This document shows, piece by piece, positions 54,789 through 63,270 of a stretch of DNA of 64,000 nt. Under the pieces are notes generated by a model that ran no database searches, was not told the DNA's origin, and was given only the letters and a program-made list of their open reading frames with translations. The stretch is from Candidatus Zixiibacteriota bacterium. GTDB lineage: Bacteria; Zixibacteria; MSB-5A5; JAABVY01. The stretch lies in the NCBI GenBank assembly GCA_011056555.1, contig DSEQ01000037.1:1-64000 (forward strand), read 5' to 3'. The position numbers and the translations under genes were made by a program. Within the stretch, counting starts at the first letter, position 1. The number at the start of each line of letters is the position of its first letter.

Positions 54789-54979
54789 GCATTTTAGGCA
54801 ATTAATTCGATAGGCGCAATTTATTGAATCTTAACAACTTTTGCCTTTATATAAAAACATTACAGGAATACGTGGATAAAATAGACAAGTTTGAGAAATT
54901 TGTCAGATGCCTGAAAAAATCCCTCAGGTCACAATCTCGATTTCATCCAGAACAAGACCTGACGGGACTTCAGCTTTGC

Positions 54980-56107
54980 TTATCCGAGAAGGCTGAGGAA
55001 GATACCGGCCGCAACTGCTGAGCCGATAACTCCGGCTACATTCGGTCCCATGGCAGGCATCAGGGGATTCACCCGGCCATCCGTCTGCTCAGAGACAAAT
55101 TTCTGCACAACTCGTGCAGCCATAGGTACGGCCGAAACTCCGGCCGCGCCCACGCAGGGATTGATTTTTTTATCCGGCGAAAGAAACAGATTTATGATCT
55201 TGGCAAAAATGACACCGCCCATTGTGCTGAATGCGAATGCGAAAGCGCCCAGCACAAGTATCTTCAACGTACTCAATGACAGGAAGCTCTCAGCGCCCAT
55301 AGTGGCTCCAACGGCAATACCCAGAAAGAGCGTGACGATATCGATCAATGATCCGCCCGCGGTTTTACGCAGCCTGTCGGTAACTCCGCATTCACGCAAT
55401 AGGTTACCGAACATCAGCATTCCCAGAAGCGGAGCACTGGATGGTATCGCCAGTATTGCCAGGATGCCGGTAACAATCGGGAACAGAATTGCCGCAGTCT
55501 GGGAAACCGGTTTGGCCTGAGGCATATCAATCCCGCGCTCTTTCTTGGTGGTCAGCATACGCATGATTGGCGGCTGAATAATCGGCACCAGGGACATATA
55601 GCTGTAGGCCGCCACCGCTATCGGTCCCAGCAGATGGGGTGCAAGCTGGCTTGACAGAAAGATCGAGGTTGGACCATCAGCGCCGCCGATGATTCCAATC
55701 GAGGCAGCCTCTTTGAAATTAAAGCCGAGAAGATAGGCAGCTCCCAGGGCGGCCACAAAAATTCCCAGTTGCGCCGCCGCGCCCAATAAGAATGTTATCG
55801 GACGCCCCAGTAATGGACGGAAGTCGGTTAAAACTCCCACTCCAAGAAATATTATTGGCGGAAGCAATTCTGTCTTGATGCCTGTCCTGTAGATCAACGC
55901 TATGATACCGTCGCCGTATGATCCCATGTCGGCAAGGGGCAGGTTCGCGAGTATTACCCCGAAGCCGATGGGGATCAGGAGCAATGGTTCGTATTGTTTA
56001 GCGATAGCCAGGTAGATCAAAATCCCGGCCACCGCGTACATGACCCAGTTACCCCAGGACAGGTGGGCGAATCCCGATTGACGCAGCAGTTCTATGATAG
56101 TGTCCAT
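54980..56107 (-). CDS. oadB: Sodium-pumping oxaloacetate decarboxylase subunit beta
   Basis: 375 residues, a multi-spanning membrane protein of the OadB/GcdB/MmdB family. The conserved GGADGPTSIFLSSQLAP segment of the ion-conducting core is present near residue 140, and the pattern of about nine to eleven helices is intact, ending with GPNVAGVIGSAVAAG. It takes the carboxyl group from biotin and couples decarboxylation to sodium export. It lies ten bases after oadA in the order oadG-oadA-oadB. Family members differ in substrate; the subunit alpha suggests oxaloacetate or pyruvate carboxyl transfer. Confidence 0.95.
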   Translation of the reverse strand: MDTIIELLRQSGFAHLSWGNWVMYAVAGILIYLAIAKQYEPLLLIPIGFGVILANLPLADMGSYGDGIIALIYRTGIKTELLPPIIFLGVGVLTDFRPLLGRPITFLLGAAAQLGIFVAALGAAYLLGFNFKEAASIGIIGGADGPTSIFLSSQLAPHLLGPIAVAAYSYMSLVPIIQPPIMRMLTTKKERGIDMPQAKPVSQTAAILFPIVTGILAILAIPSSAPLLGMLMFGNLLRECGVTDRLRKTAGGSLIDIVTLFLGIAVGATMGAESFLSLSTLKILVLGAFAFAFSTMGGVIFAKIINLFLSPDKKINPCVGAAGVSAVPMAARVVQKFVSEQTDGRVNPLMPAMGPNVAGVIGSAVAAGIFLSLLG

Positions 56108-56117
56108 CGCGCCGCCT

Positions 56118-58001
56118 TTATGAAATTGTCATGATCGGTTTGGATGAATCCAGCTCGTCTCCAATCTCAGCACTGATACTGGTTACTTTTCCAGCTATAG
56201 GCGATTTTATGTCATGTTTGGCTTTCATCGCCTCGACCGCCGCAACCACCTGGCCTTTTGTCACCTGATCGCCGACCTTCACCATGATATCGACAACCTC
56301 TACCGAGCCTGCAAAGGATGAGTATATCGGTGTGCCATTTGATTCCACAGGTGCCGGCTCAGAAGGTTCAGCGGCCGTGGCAGCGGCAGTTCCACCACCT
56401 GCGGCAGAAGTGGCGGGTTCCATGGTGATCCGGAATACCCTGCGTTTGCCGTTCTCTTCCACAGTGCACTGCGTGGTCAGGGGACCCGTGGGAACGGGGA
56501 CGGCGCCAGCCTGCTGGGCCAGACGGCTGCGAATTTCTTCCTTTTTGGCCATCTGTTCGTCTTCATCTACCTTGGTCTTGAGGGGAATGTCAATCTTGGG
56601 CCTGCCGGTTAGGAGCCGAATGCCCTCGTTCAGCTCCATCTTCTTGCCCGGCACCATAGCTGCCAGCACCAGGAATATGTTATGATCGCTGACTTCGAGA
56701 TTTCGCTCCTCCAGCGCCTCCCTGGCCACCTTGAGATTTTTGGGGGCGGCTTCGAGCGGATCGCCGTCGATAGGAGGAAGCTCAAGTTGTTCCTCGGCTA
56801 TTTTGACCACCTTCGGATCAGGAGGAAGCGGGGTCTTTCCAAAATATCCAAGAACCGCTTTGCCGTATCCCGCATCAATCTTTTTCCAGCGCCCATAAAG
56901 AACGTTATTAAAAGCCTGCAGCCAGTATTGCTGGCTGCCCGGAGTGACCGAGGTCCATGCTCCTCCGGCCTCAACTACAACCGGAAATTCCTCCAGGACC
57001 TGCGAGTATTTGTCGATAATTCCCGCCTTAGCCATCATGTGCACATTGGGCCCGATAGCTCCGCCGGGCATGGGGAAGCCCAGCACACGAGCGTCGGCCA
57101 TGGTTGTGGTAGGATTGAAATCATAATCTTTCATCAGTTCACTGAGCATACTCTCGATTTTGGGCATCTTGGTCTCATCAACATCCAGAGAGTAGCCGGT
57201 TCCCTTGAGAGAATGCGCCATCGAGCGCACATCCGGCTGGACAGTGCCGCTGGCCATGGGCCGACACGACAGATCGATACCGTCAACACCGGCCGCAATA
57301 CCGGCCATGTAGCAGGCCACAGCCAGACTGCCGGTATCGTGCGTATGCAGCCAGAGCGGCATCTCCGGCGGCATAATCTTCTTCAATCGAATAGCCGTCT
57401 CATAAATTGTCTTGGGATCGGTGGTACCGCTGGCGTCCTTCAGACAGAGACTGTCGATCTGAACATCGCTATCCAGCAGTTTCTTGCCGATATCGAAATA
57501 GAACTGCGGTGTATGTACTTTGTCCGATTTAAAAGGCAGGCCCATCAGGGCGATACAGCACTGATGATGCATGCCTGCATCGACAATGGGTCTTCCGGTA
57601 TTAACCAGATTCCTGATGTCGTTCATGTAATCGAAGTTGCGGTCCCAGGTTGTTCCATACTTCTTCATCAGCTTGGCCTGCAGCCTCAAACCTTCTATCG
57701 ATTGGGTGGTGAGCGTAACACCCGAGACCGATCTGGTCAGGATTTGCAGATCGCATTCCGGACCGACCGCCTCGCGCATCTTCTGCATATCGATAAAGGG
57801 ATCCTCACCCAGGTAAAAATAGGGCGCCTGGTATCTTGCGCCGCCGCCGAATTCAAAATGCTTGATTCCGGCTTTTGCTGATTCTTCCATGGCGGGAAGG
57901 AAATCATGGAGTCTTACTTTTCCGCCGAATGAGCTCTGAAGGCCGTCGCGGAAGGGCGTGAACATTACCCTGATTTTTTTGGGTTTCTCTGCAAAAATCA
58001 T
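56118..58001 (-). CDS. oadA: Oxaloacetate decarboxylase subunit alpha (carboxyltransferase with biotinyl domain)
   Basis: 627 residues. The carboxyltransferase barrel occupies about 5-300 (FTPFRDGLQSSFGG at the start and LHTHDTGSLA with metal-binding His). A linker rich in Ala, Pro and Thr (about 520-560) leads to a biotin attachment domain with EAMK, biotinylated Lys593 (VEAMKAKH). It transfers the carboxyl group from oxaloacetate to biotin, feeding OadB. The N-terminal residues of the usual barrel are intact. The ATG overlaps the oadG stop by four bases (ATGA). Confidence 0.94.
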   Translation of the reverse strand: MIFAEKPKKIRVMFTPFRDGLQSSFGGKVRLHDFLPAMEESAKAGIKHFEFGGGARYQAPYFYLGEDPFIDMQKMREAVGPECDLQILTRSVSGVTLTTQSIEGLRLQAKLMKKYGTTWDRNFDYMNDIRNLVNTGRPIVDAGMHHQCCIALMGLPFKSDKVHTPQFYFDIGKKLLDSDVQIDSLCLKDASGTTDPKTIYETAIRLKKIMPPEMPLWLHTHDTGSLAVACYMAGIAAGVDGIDLSCRPMASGTVQPDVRSMAHSLKGTGYSLDVDETKMPKIESMLSELMKDYDFNPTTTMADARVLGFPMPGGAIGPNVHMMAKAGIIDKYSQVLEEFPVVVEAGGAWTSVTPGSQQYWLQAFNNVLYGRWKKIDAGYGKAVLGYFGKTPLPPDPKVVKIAEEQLELPPIDGDPLEAAPKNLKVAREALEERNLEVSDHNIFLVLAAMVPGKKMELNEGIRLLTGRPKIDIPLKTKVDEDEQMAKKEEIRSRLAQQAGAVPVPTGPLTTQCTVEENGKRRVFRITMEPATSAAGGGTAAATAAEPSEPAPVESNGTPIYSSFAGSVEVVDIMVKVGDQVTKGQVVAAVEAMKAKHDIKSPIAGKVTSISAEIGDELDSSKPIMTIS

Positions 58002-58210
58002 TTTATTTCCTCGATCTTCTTAATGATTGTTCCCGGATATAATTGTGATGCTGCTACTGTGACAGCCGCATAGACCGCGGCATCTGAGGCTCCCGCTCTC
58101 TGCGGAAAGACTGCCAGGATCACTCGCATTACAATGGCCAAAAATAATAGCAGCAGGAATACTGCGCCGAATGCAAGGGCACATACAACCAGCAGATTAG
58201 ATGATTCCAT
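57998..58210 (-). CDS. oadG: OadG-like small membrane subunit
   Basis: 70 residues. One N-terminal transmembrane helix (about 8-32) and a short charged C-terminal stretch match the OadG gamma subunit, which anchors the alpha subunit to beta in the inner membrane. The sequence family is poorly conserved, so the call leans on topology and on position directly before oadA, which overlaps by four bases. AGAGGAT precedes the ATG. Confidence 0.8.
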   Translation of the reverse strand: MESSNLLVVCALAFGAVFLLLLFLAIVMRVILAVFPQRAGASDAAVYAAVTVAASQLYPGTIIKKIEEIK

Positions 58211-58301
58211 ATGTAAATCCTCTTGGTAATTCTCGCCGGGCAGGTATTGTCAGCCCGCTAAGTTGGTATGTTTGTGTTTCTCGCCTCATGCAGAAGATAA
58301 A

Positions 58302-58329
58302 AATATATGCTTTTTGGTAAGAATGTCAA
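58302..58329 (-). promoter_or_regulatory. Candidate oadGAB promoter
   Basis: On the minus strand, TTGACA (58329-58324), a 16-base spacer and TATATT (58307-58302), about 85 bases before the oadG start. Confidence 0.6.
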
Positions 58330-58377
58330 CTTTTTTAGCGAAATTGCAATATCATAGAGAGTCTGAACGATTTTGGC

Positions 58378-58407
58378 TTGACAGCGTCATGGTAATATGA
58401 GTAGATT
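58378..58407 (+). promoter_or_regulatory. Weak candidate promoter for the lipoprotein genes
   Basis: TTGACA (58378-58383), 18 bases, then TAGATT (58402-58407). It leaves a leader of about 170 bases containing an 8-bp hairpin (GCAGGTTA / TAACCTGC) near 58471-58491. The rest of the gap holds no gene. Confidence 0.35.
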
Positions 58408-58582
58408 ATTGTTGAAGTTGAAATAGCACCCATTGGCGCATCTAAGTTTTTATAAGATAACTTCAGATCCAGCAGGTTAGGCCTTAACCTGCGGAAAAGG
58501 AGGAAGTATGAAGCACAATACATGGACGTGAGCATTTTATCATCTAAATTGACACTTATGTCTTGTTTTGAAAGGAGGTATT

Positions 58583-59755
58583 TTGCGGAAAAATTTCAAG
58601 ACAATACTGACAACTTTGGTGGCCCTGAGTTTATTAATCCTGACATTTTCCATTTATTCCTGCTGCGAGGACTGCCCGGTCGGCCCGGTACAACCTAAAC
58701 CGTACAATGGCTGGGTGTATGCTACGGATATCCTGAATGATTACCTTTTCAAGATAGACACCGAGACAGACTCCGTGGTGGACAGCCTGAAGTGTGAAAA
58801 GGGTGAGAATTATATGCCGGGACGAGTGGTCTGTTCGGATGACGGCAGATACATTGCTATCAGCTTCGGGAATGAACTCATTGAGCAGTATCTGCTGAGA
58901 ATTTATGATGCTCAGACATTGACATTGATATCAGAGGTGGAGGAACCGATAAACCCGCTCTTTTTCCTTGAAAACGGCAGTCTTCTCTTGACCAGGGTCG
59001 GCAAGGAATTCGTGTACTACAGTGTACCCGGCCTGGGCGTAACAGACCGCGACAGCATGATCTATTCCCATCCGAATCTCTTTCGGCTGGACATGCTGGG
59101 GATAGACGAGTCGCAGAATCTGGCCTATATAATTGCCCGGTTTGATCGAGAAGGCGCCCCTTTATACAGCGATTCTGTCTGTCTATATGCTTATGACTAT
59201 GTGAATAAAGAGATTGATCAGGAATGGGTTATCAATATACGCGATGGTAACGGGGATTTTTACATTGTCAACGAGGCGGCTCTTGATGTGGGGAGATCAC
59301 ATATTTATGCCATCTGCGGTTCCTATGCAGACGCGGCAACATTTGTCGTAGGATATGACTACAGGGATGATCAGATTCTTTTTGAAAACCGCATAGATGG
59401 CGCAGCAGGAGACATAGAACTTACACCAGACGAGCACGAGATCTACGTTGTCGATCCGGGACAGCCTGGAGATATCTGGACAGCGGGTACGTTGTATGTT
59501 TTTGATGCTCATACCGGGGCATATACTCATGGGATTTCTCTGTATGGTTTTGTTCCGAATCGTCCCGATATACCCATGTATGCCAATGTGATCGAGTTCA
59601 CGCCGACCGGAGATAAGGCTTATATCGGCTCAGGGCTGCATGACAAATGGAATGGCAATGTATGTTCAATTAACACCTCGACCTATGCGGTCGAGAACTT
59701 AGCCTGGCCCGACTTTAATCACATCATACTGCGTCTTGCCACCGGGCCAAAATAA
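58583..59755 (+). CDS. Beta-propeller-like lipoprotein, copy 1
   Basis: 390 residues from a TTG at 58583, chosen because AAAGGAGG stands just upstream and the same arrangement starts copy 2; an upstream TTG would translate through the ribosome site. The signal ends at lipobox IYSC with Cys27. The mature protein has repeated short strands (GWVYATDILNDYLFKIDTE, then GDKAYIGSG near the end) like YVTN-type beta-propellers, which read out or bind surface partners. No catalytic residues are evident. It is 15 bases before copy 2, whose first 45 residues are nearly identical. Confidence 0.82.
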   Translation: MRKNFKTILTTLVALSLLILTFSIYSCCEDCPVGPVQPKPYNGWVYATDILNDYLFKIDTETDSVVDSLKCEKGENYMPGRVVCSDDGRYIAISFGNELIEQYLLRIYDAQTLTLISEVEEPINPLFFLENGSLLLTRVGKEFVYYSVPGLGVTDRDSMIYSHPNLFRLDMLGIDESQNLAYIIARFDREGAPLYSDSVCLYAYDYVNKEIDQEWVINIRDGNGDFYIVNEAALDVGRSHIYAICGSYADAATFVVGYDYRDDQILFENRIDGAAGDIELTPDEHEIYVVDPGQPGDIWTAGTLYVFDAHTGAYTHGISLYGFVPNRPDIPMYANVIEFTPTGDKAYIGSGLHDKWNGNVCSINTSTYAVENLAWPDFNHIILRLATGPK

Positions 59756-59770
59756 TAGAAAGGAGGTATT

Positions 59771-60898
59771 TTGCGAAAGAACTTCAAAACAATACTGACA
59801 GCTTTGGTGGCCTTGAGTTTTCTGATCTTGGCGTTTATAATCGGTTCCTGCTGTGATGACTGCCCGGTCGGCCCGGTCCAGCCTAAACCGTACAATGGCT
59901 GGCTGTATGCGATTGATATGCAAAACAGATGGGTGTATAAAATTGATGTGGAAAACGATTCACTGGTTGATAGCGTGTATTATGAGACAACTAGGAGATC
60001 TGTCCCTGGGACAATAGATGTATCTACTGATGGTCGCTTTCTTGCGGTCGGCTATTATGATCTGGTTAATGGTGTACGCTTCACTCGAATTTATGATGCG
60101 CAGACGCTCGATACTCTCACCGATCTGGCTGACTATAATATTCCCGTGTTCATACCGGATCAAGATATCATGATCGGAATAGGCCAAAGATTAAGGATCT
60201 ATTCCCTTCCAGATTTCACGATCGTTCATGAAGAAGCTACCAGCCTTTCCGCTTATCCGATCGTAAATATTAAAAACGACCTTGTGTTTATGAATGGTGC
60301 CGTCAATCCTGAGCATGTCGAATCCACTTTCATTTATTCATATGATTATGTAAATCGCGAAATAGAACGAGAATGGTATTTCCGCGACAAGCATGATTCC
60401 ATAGTATTTGTAACTGCATTTGATATAAACAAGGATGGAACCAAAATATACTGTCTCAATTATTCAAATCTCGATGGGACCATGGTAACCTGTTATGATC
60501 TTGAGACAGAAGAGATTATCTTTTCTTATCCTATATTTTCCTGGACAGGAAGTGTCCGGCTAACACCGGATGAGGAATATCTATATGTTACAGAACCGGG
60601 GGATTTAGCGTATTATGGAAATCCCGGCACTGTGTATATTCTGGATGCGAATGATGGGAGTTATATTGAAGGAATATCGCTATTTGGGTATGCTCCCAAT
60701 CCATTTCATCCTCTCTATGCCACGCCCATTGTTTTCACGCCACAGGGACATAAGGCCTATATTGGATCCGGCAAAGTAGTCTTGGAATCCGGCACAATAT
60801 CTGTAATCGATACTGAATCCAGAGATGTTATCGAAAATATCTGGCCCGATCTCGGGCATTTCATTTCAGATTTGAAAATAGGGCCTAAAATCAAATGA
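59771..60898 (+). CDS. Beta-propeller-like lipoprotein, copy 2
   Basis: 375 residues starting at TTG with AAAGGAGG upstream. The N-terminal 45 residues closely match copy 1, including the DCPVGPVQPKPYNGW segment directly after the lipidated Cys27, while the propeller repeats have diverged. It is a tandem duplication in which the anchor region is under tighter constraint than the outward-facing repeats. The same C-terminal GHKAYIGSGK motif appears. A third short secreted gene follows 12 bases later and is cut by a REP element. Confidence 0.82.
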   Translation: MRKNFKTILTALVALSFLILAFIIGSCCDDCPVGPVQPKPYNGWLYAIDMQNRWVYKIDVENDSLVDSVYYETTRRSVPGTIDVSTDGRFLAVGYYDLVNGVRFTRIYDAQTLDTLTDLADYNIPVFIPDQDIMIGIGQRLRIYSLPDFTIVHEEATSLSAYPIVNIKNDLVFMNGAVNPEHVESTFIYSYDYVNREIEREWYFRDKHDSIVFVTAFDINKDGTKIYCLNYSNLDGTMVTCYDLETEEIIFSYPIFSWTGSVRLTPDEEYLYVTEPGDLAYYGNPGTVYILDANDGSYIEGISLFGYAPNPFHPLYATPIVFTPQGHKAYIGSGKVVLESGTISVIDTESRDVIENIWPDLGHFISDLKIGPKIK

Positions 60899-60909
60899 AA
60901 GGATAGATT

Positions 60910-61074
60910 ATGAAAAAGTATTGCCTTGTAATACATTTCCTAATTGGATTTGCAATTTTTTGCCCGGCTATAATTGCCAAAAGCTATACTTATGAGGATT
61001 CCGAGGGATATCAGTATACTTTGGAAATAATTTATCCGTCGCGCGGGGTCTTGTCCGGCCCTGGCCGGATGTGA
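60910..61074 (+). pseudogene. Truncated secreted-protein gene running into a REP element
   Basis: AAAGGATAG precedes an ATG at 60910. A signal peptide (KKYCLVIHFLIGFAIFCPA) and about 17 mature residues follow; from 61036 on the frame is the REP repeat itself and meets a stop at 61074 (54 residues in all). The continuation of the gene is not found on the far side of the RAYT segment. The likely reading is a gene whose 3' part was lost on REP/RAYT insertion. Confidence 0.6.
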
Positions 61075-61091
61075 CCCTGCGCCATGAATCA
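61036..61091 (-). repeat. REP-like nested hairpin, copy A
   Basis: Outer 10-bp stem GCGCGGGGTC (61041-61050) / GACCCTGCGC (61073-61082), inner stem TCCGGCC / GGCCGGA. Opposite orientation to copy C. Its conserved end TGATTCATGG supplies the TGA stop codon of the RAYT gene. Confidence 0.85.
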
Positions 61092-61568
61092 CCAGTCTTT
61101 ATAGACTTTAATTACACCCGCATTCTTAGTATAATAATCCACCGCACTTGACCATCGCCACTCCTCATGGCTTCTTACCAAACCCGATTTGACGGGATTG
61201 TTATGTATATACTCAAGCTTAGTGATAAATACTTTCCTGGAGACTACCCCAATTCGATCATATCCTTCGTTCCAGATATCCTTTGATACTATATCCAGAT
61301 CACGAAAAGCTTTTTGGGCAATATACTTTTTGAAGTCGCGCATGAAATTTCCCAAATCACTTCCCTCAATAAACAGGAGTAAATGCAGATGCGAGGGCAT
61401 GAAAACATAACCTGATATATTTGCCTGATACTTATTGCAGCAGAAAACCAGCGAATCAGCCAGTTTCTCATAAACGGCTTTGATATTACCGAACTTTCTC
61501 CACCTGCTGAAAGTGGTGGTAACGAAGAAACAACTGAAATTCCTCTGTTCGGGATATCGAAGACTCAC
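61089..61568 (-). CDS. REP-associated tyrosine transposase (RAYT, Y1/HUH family)
   Basis: 159 residues, matching the Y1_Tnp (IS200/IS605-like) fold of RAYTs. The metal-binding HxH is H60 and H62 in MPSHLHLLLF, and the catalytic tyrosine is Y120 in KLEYIHNNPVKSG, the RAYT signature. Such proteins nick and join single-stranded DNA and are thought to spread REP elements. The gene lies between two REP-type hairpins in opposite orientation (copy A at its 3' end, copy D 41 bases before its start). It seems intact, with no frameshift. Confidence 0.93.
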   Translation of the reverse strand: MSLRYPEQRNFSCFFVTTTFSRWRKFGNIKAVYEKLADSLVFCCNKYQANISGYVFMPSHLHLLLFIEGSDLGNFMRDFKKYIAQKAFRDLDIVSKDIWNEGYDRIGVVSRKVFITKLEYIHNNPVKSGLVRSHEEWRWSSAVDYYTKNAGVIKVYKDW

Positions 61569-61608
61569 ATTTTATAGATGATCGGAAGTTAATTTTGATA
61601 CATAAAAA

Positions 61609-61651
61609 GTGCCGGGTCACAATCCGCCAAGGCGGATCAAGACCCGGCACT
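61609..61651 (+). repeat. REP-like nested hairpin, copy D
   Basis: Outer stem AGTGCCGGGTC / GACCCGGCACT (11 bp), inner ATCCGCC / GGCGGAT. It shares GGGTCACA...CAAGACCC with the other copies but has a different outer stem. On the minus strand it is followed by a T-run and might also terminate transcription. Confidence 0.8.
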
Positions 61652-61735
61652 ACTCCATATCGCATTCAGCCATAATATTCGGGCATAGCAGGTTGATGGA
61701 TGATACAAATATTGCACGCGGGTTCTCGTGACGTC

Positions 61736-61833
61736 CCACCTGTCGCTACGCTTCAGATGGGGCACCCATAAATACTTCCGTCGCGCGGGGTCTTGTCCGG
61801 CTTTGGCCGGATGTGCCCCTGCGCCATGAATCA
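61736..61833 (-). repeat. REP-like nested hairpin, copy B, with flank
   Basis: Outer stem GCGCGGGGTC / GCCCCTGCGC, inner TCCGGC / GCCGGA, ending CCATGAATCA as in copy A. Upstream (61736-61768) is a block CCCACC...GATGGGGCACCC also present beside copy C. Confidence 0.82.
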
Positions 61834-61863
61834 AAAAGCCCCTGCCGGATAGCAGAGGCTTTC
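61834..61863 (-). terminator. Terminator of the aldehyde dehydrogenase gene, part of the REP unit
   Basis: On the minus strand AAAGCCTCTGC / GCAGGGGCTTTTT with a six-base loop, 22 bases after the stop. The same hairpin sequence recurs inside REP copy C at 50.6 kb. Confidence 0.7.
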
Positions 61864-61884
61864 GCAAACAAAGTTCTAAATTGA

Positions 61885-63243
61885 TTACCCCACCCAGACG
61901 GTCTTTATATTCACGAATTCCCTGATTCCAAAGACAGAAAGTTCACGGCCATAGCCGGATTTCTTGACACCGCCGAAGGGGAGACGCGGGTCGGATTTGG
62001 TCATGCCATTTACAAACATATTGCCGGTCTCCACCCTGCGCGCAACTTCAATGGCTTTCTCGACATCCTGCGACCATACCGCGCCGCCCAGGCCCAGATC
62101 GGAATCGTTGGCAACCGTAATCGCCTCCTCGGCATCCTTGACCGGAATTATCGCCGATACCGGGCCGAATGTCTCCTCATCCACAACTTTCATTCCCCTC
62201 TTACAGTTTGTCAGGATGGTGGGGGGATAAAAAGCGCCCTCACTATCCATCGGTTCCCCGCCGGTCAAAACCTTGGCGCCTTTCTCAACCGACTGCATGA
62301 CCTGCTCATGGAGCTCATCCAGCAGATCCTGGCGGGCCATCGGACCGGCCTGAGTGTCCTCGTCCAGAGGATCGCCCACCTTCAGATTCTTCATGATATT
62401 GGTCTGGGCTTCCTCAAATTCCTTGAGCTTGGATTTGACCACAATAAAACGCTTGGCGGCAATACAGCTCTGGCCGTTATTGATCATGCGGGCTTTGACC
62501 GCAGTTTGCACGCATGCGGGCATATCCGCATCCTCAAGCACGATATAAGGATCCGATCCTCCCAGCTCCAGCACCGTTTTCTTCAAAACACTTCCCGAAA
62601 CGGCAGCTACCTTCATGCCCGCTGGTTCCGAGCCTGTCAGCGTTACCGCTTTAACCCGTTCGTCTTTTATCACGGCTTCAACTTTGCTTGAGCCTATAAG
62701 CAAAGTTCTAAAGGCGTTCTCAGGAAATCCCGCCTCCTGAAAAACCTCTTCGATTTTCAAGGCTGACCCGGGGACATTGGAAGCATGCTTCAATACACCG
62801 GTATTGCCGGCCATCAAAGCCGGGGCTGCAAACCTGAAGACCTGCCAGAAGGGGAAATTCCAGGGCATAATCGCCAGCACCGTACCCAACGGCTGAAAGG
62901 CGACAAAACTCCTGCTGGCGTCGGTCTCGATTTCCATATCGGCCAGAAATTTTTCGGCATTTTCAGCATAGTACTCGCAGACCCAGGCGCATTTTTCAAC
63001 CTCCGCCCTGGCTTCGGCAACAGGCTTACCCATCTCCATAGCCATCGTGCGGGCATAGTCATCTTTATTCTTCTTCAAAATCTCGGCCGCTTTGTTCATG
63101 AGTTTGCTTCTGTGAGCAAAATCAGTGTTGCGCCAGCTCTTGAATTCATTATCAACTTTTTTCAATATATCCTTGACTGCGCTCTCATCATGCTCATCAT
63201 AATCCTTTATAAGTTCGTTTGTGGCAGGATTAATCGCTTTCAT
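61885..63243 (-). CDS. Aldehyde dehydrogenase (succinate-semialdehyde dehydrogenase-like)
   Basis: 452 residues, NAD(P)-dependent aldehyde dehydrogenase fold. The catalytic Cys is in NNGQSCIAAKRF and the general base Glu in LELGGSDPYIVLED; the cofactor-region motif MPWNFPFWQVFRFAAPAL is present. The sequence is nearest to the short YneI/Sad type of succinate-semialdehyde dehydrogenases rather than to longer GabD proteins, so the substrate is inferred. GGCGAGG precedes the ATG. It follows the TPP-enzyme gene by 27 bases, probably one operon. Confidence 0.88.
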   Translation of the reverse strand: MKAINPATNELIKDYDEHDESAVKDILKKVDNEFKSWRNTDFAHRSKLMNKAAEILKKNKDDYARTMAMEMGKPVAEARAEVEKCAWVCEYYAENAEKFLADMEIETDASRSFVAFQPLGTVLAIMPWNFPFWQVFRFAAPALMAGNTGVLKHASNVPGSALKIEEVFQEAGFPENAFRTLLIGSSKVEAVIKDERVKAVTLTGSEPAGMKVAAVSGSVLKKTVLELGGSDPYIVLEDADMPACVQTAVKARMINNGQSCIAAKRFIVVKSKLKEFEEAQTNIMKNLKVGDPLDEDTQAGPMARQDLLDELHEQVMQSVEKGAKVLTGGEPMDSEGAFYPPTILTNCKRGMKVVDEETFGPVSAIIPVKDAEEAITVANDSDLGLGGAVWSQDVEKAIEVARRVETGNMFVNGMTKSDPRLPFGGVKKSGYGRELSVFGIREFVNIKTVWVG

Positions 63244-63270
63244 ATTCTACCTCGCCTTTTTTGACTTCAG

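Noticed and set aside
56682-57881. 399-residue plus-strand open frame
   Set aside because: Antisense to oadA.
58508-58531. Seven-codon leader peptide (MKHNTWT) with a strong AAGGAGG
   Set aside because: The ribosome site is good, but there is no attenuator-like structure after it and the peptide has no regulatory codon run; it may be chance.
61637-61867. 76-residue minus-strand frame through REP copies D and B
   Set aside because: It is a translation of repeat sequence, without a ribosome site.
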